In this document: piece by piece, positions 21,085 through 22,500 of the stretch
Layout: every line of letters starts with the position of its first letter
Numbering within the stretch: the stretch's first letter is position 1
Source: Bigelowiella natans CCMP2755
Lineage: Eukaryota; Cercozoa; Chlorarachniophyceae
Direction: 5' to 3'
DNA length: 22,500 nt
Assembly: GCA_000320545.1 (NCBI GenBank)
Contig: ADNK01001807.1
Span: forward strand, 5,001-27,500
Translations under genes and position numbers: made by a program
The notes under the pieces: generated by a model
Databases searched by the model: none
Seen by the model: the letters and a program-made list of their open reading frames with translations, nothing else
Told to the model about the DNA's origin: nothing

Positions 21085-21884
21085 TTAAAGGTACATTCCG
21101 AGCTGCACGAGGAGAATGAGAGCCTCTTCCGCTGTATATCCCGTGCGGTTTACGGGGACGATTCTCTTCATTTGAGAGTGCGGCATGAGGTAGTATGTGT
21201 GCGTATGTGTGTATGCGTGTGTGTGTATGCGTGTGTGTGTATGCGTGTGTGTGTGTGTGTGTGCGCGCGTATGTGTGCGTGTTAATCTATAACTGCATAT
21301 ATTGAAGATTAATGTCGTACAGGAGCCAACCTTCGCCTCCTCTCGAGTTTATCCGCTGTATAAGAGTGTGTTGCTTTTGTCACAAATACCAGTTCCTGAT
21401 TTCTCCTCTCCCACCTTCACCCCCCCCCCTCCCCCATCTTCTTCCTGTCCTCCCTAGATGTGCGATTGGCTGGTGGGCGCGCTCGTGAATAACATGAGCC
21501 TGGTTACTGATTATCGTAACAATGGGGGCCTCTCACAGGAGCAGGTGAAATTTTAACGCTTTTCAGCTTTGCGTTCTCTTCTTAGGCATTAGGAGGGGGG
21601 CCAGCGGGTGGGGGAGGTTGGTTGAAATTATATAATGGTATTCAATATCATTTGGTGCATTTGTGTGTGCGCATGTGTATTGTGTGTCGTGTGCCGTGTC
21701 TATATTCGTGTCGGGTCTTTGCTATTTAATTATGGTGTCACGATGCTTGCGCAGCTTGATATGGAGAGGGCGGAGGAGATGCAAGAAGCAGCTGAGCGGT
21801 TCTTCTGGGGATTTCATCCTTCTGAACAGAGCACGGTACTAGATTTCCATCATTTATTTTCAATTACTCTAAATGCGAACGTTG

Positions 21885-21915
<31 letters not shown>

Positions 21916-22295
21916 GTATACACAATTCCCTGTGTACCTCTGTGTATTCACTTGCTGCTAAGGCCCGTCCGTTCTTCTCCAAGAAGCTAACGAACGCGCA
22001 AGAAGAGGCTCTTTCGAGCTACATACAATCCGTCTCTACCAGCGCTGTAAGCAATACCCAGCTAGAGGCCGCCTTTTCCTGAGAAACGATTAAAATAAAC
22101 GGAATGTTGTATTAATAGTACAAGCGTGGTAATACTCCCCTCCCCCCCCCCCGAACCCCTTCTTCACCCGCATACAGGATGCAGAGAAGGAGGAGAAGAT
22201 ACTGCGGTTCTTTGACTCAAACCCGCCTTTACAAGCACTGACGGGTGACGTGCGCTAAAACGACGATGTCTATTATATGAGTACATAAATAAATG

Positions 22296-22347
<52 letters not shown>

Positions 22348-22496
22348 GATACCGTTCAATTGGACTCAATATCCATGTGGCGATAGTACTCTCTATGCGT
22401 GTCGCGTCGTGGAGGAGCTAAGAGTTCGGTTTTGCATCAGATTTGCGGGTATTTGACTATCAGCGGTTGCTGCAAGTGTTGGACAAAGCAAAGCAG
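19137..22496 (+). CDS. OTU-like protein with bipartite plastid-type leader (3' end outside window)
   Basis: Twelve exons with matching phases: 19137-19217, 19439-19536, 19787-19853, 20040-20110, 20347-20437, 20696-20782, 21091-21189, 21458-21544, 21755-21835, 21963-22046, 22178-22244, 22441-22496. They give 323 residues; the last exon ends at a donor four bases before the window edge. Exon 1 (MAAGWLRWAGLMALTVSILL then SLSAFVK) is a signal peptide with likely cleavage before Phe. Residues 28-82 are rich in Arg, Ser, Gly and Ala and poor in acids, like a transit peptide. An acidic, charged region follows (IIEYDKEDKEFPGYDERGFV, and EEMQEAAERFF later). Residues 166-198 resemble the start of an OTU protease domain: NESLFRCISRAVYGDDSLH then a VRHEMCDWL helix, as in OTUD5-type proteins. 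The position of the catalytic Cys (DGxC) is Ser176, and the preceding Asp-Gly is not kept. I see no clear OTU His motif by the window edge. OTU kinship is therefore moderate, the gene structure strong. It could be a non-catalytic ubiquitin-related protein or another family. Confidence 0.82.
19864..19899. repeat. (CA)n microsatellite at intron donor
   Basis: Starts about ten bases after the donor of intron 19854-20039. Confidence 0.9.
20121..20169. repeat. (TG)n-(CG)n microsatellite
   Basis: TG units pass into CG units, at the donor end of intron 20111-20346. Alternating purine-pyrimidine sequence of this kind can adopt Z-DNA. Confidence 0.9.
20209..20232. repeat. (AT)n microsatellite
   Basis: Second array within intron 20111-20346. 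Confidence 0.9.
20311..20329. repeat. 19-base poly-C before a splice acceptor
   Basis: Nineteen C end 15 bases before the acceptor of exon 20347-20437 and form its polypyrimidine tract. Confidence 0.92.
20477..20629. repeat. compound microsatellite AT-CT-AT
   Basis: AT (20477-20510), CT (20547-20577) and AT (20589-20629) occupy most of intron 20438-20695. Confidence 0.92.
20844..20868. repeat. G-rich run
   Basis: Three G blocks separated by single A, in intron 20783-21090, purine-rich in the sense direction. G-quadruplex formation is conceivable. Confidence 0.85.
21052..21084. repeat. (CA)n microsatellite before acceptor
   Basis: Ends six bases before the acceptor of the OTU-like exon 21091-21189. 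Confidence 0.9.
21197..21280. repeat. (TG)n with regular interruptions
   Basis: TGTGTG blocks broken by TATG and TGCG units, directly after the donor of intron 21190-21457. Confidence 0.9.
21885..21912. repeat. (AT)n microsatellite in intron
   Basis: In intron 21836-21962. Confidence 0.9.
22297..22343. repeat. (AT)n microsatellite in intron
   Basis: About 23 AT units in intron 22245-22440. Confidence 0.9.
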
Positions 22497-22500
22497 GTCA

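Noticed and set aside
22245-22258. Stop codon after LQALTGDVR as the end of the OTU-like gene
   Set aside because: A phase-1 GT donor at 22245 joins in frame to an exon at 22441-22496 that itself ends at a donor, so the gene more likely continues past the window.
2333-22343. CRISPR array
   Set aside because: The many repeats are simple dinucleotide and mononucleotide arrays in introns of a eukaryotic genome, without unique spacers.

Overview
The window is nuclear DNA from a eukaryote with many introns, most likely a unicellular alga or related protist with a secondary (red-type) plastid. The support is as follows. Coding sequence is cut into short exons by GT-AG introns of about 75-900 bp. 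Simple-sequence repeats fill many of the introns. Two plus-strand genes begin with a hydrophobic leader exon whose predicted signal-peptide cleavage site is followed by Phe and then a basic stretch. This recalls the ASAFAP-type presequences of stramenopiles, cryptophytes and their relatives. I cannot name the species.

Layout. Bases 1-1206 hold a 68-bp tandem repeat and gene-poor DNA. From about 8.5 kb down to 1.2 kb, on the minus strand, lies a 17-exon gene. I assembled it exon by exon with consistent phases. It encodes about 1604 residues: a TKL-like protein kinase, a P-loop (STAND-like) NTPase module with a long acidic insert, some 13 kinesin-light-chain-type TPRs, and a C-terminal membrane anchor. 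Its true start is not resolved. Bases 8.8-10.1 kb hold short repeats and a decayed plus-strand WD40 array. A minus-strand intronless gene (10127-12334) encodes an NPRL3-like GATOR1 subunit. It faces, across a 644-bp intergenic region, a plus-strand gene (12979-17929) that encodes a cyclophilin with a basic tail. The cyclophilin core is secure and the N-terminal exons are provisional. After a 1.2-kb gene-free stretch, a plus-strand gene (19137 to past the right edge) encodes a protein with a plastid-style bipartite leader and a divergent OTU-like segment in which Ser replaces the catalytic Cys.

Function. The genes do not form a pathway. The first has the sensor-switch-output layout of NLR-like receptors. 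NPRL3 acts in nutrient control of TORC1. Cyclophilins catalyse peptidyl-prolyl isomerisation. The OTU-like protein could be a ubiquitin-related factor of the secretory or periplastid route. All 41 proposed introns are GT-AG. Their polypyrimidine tracts are often expanded (CT)n or poly-C microsatellites.
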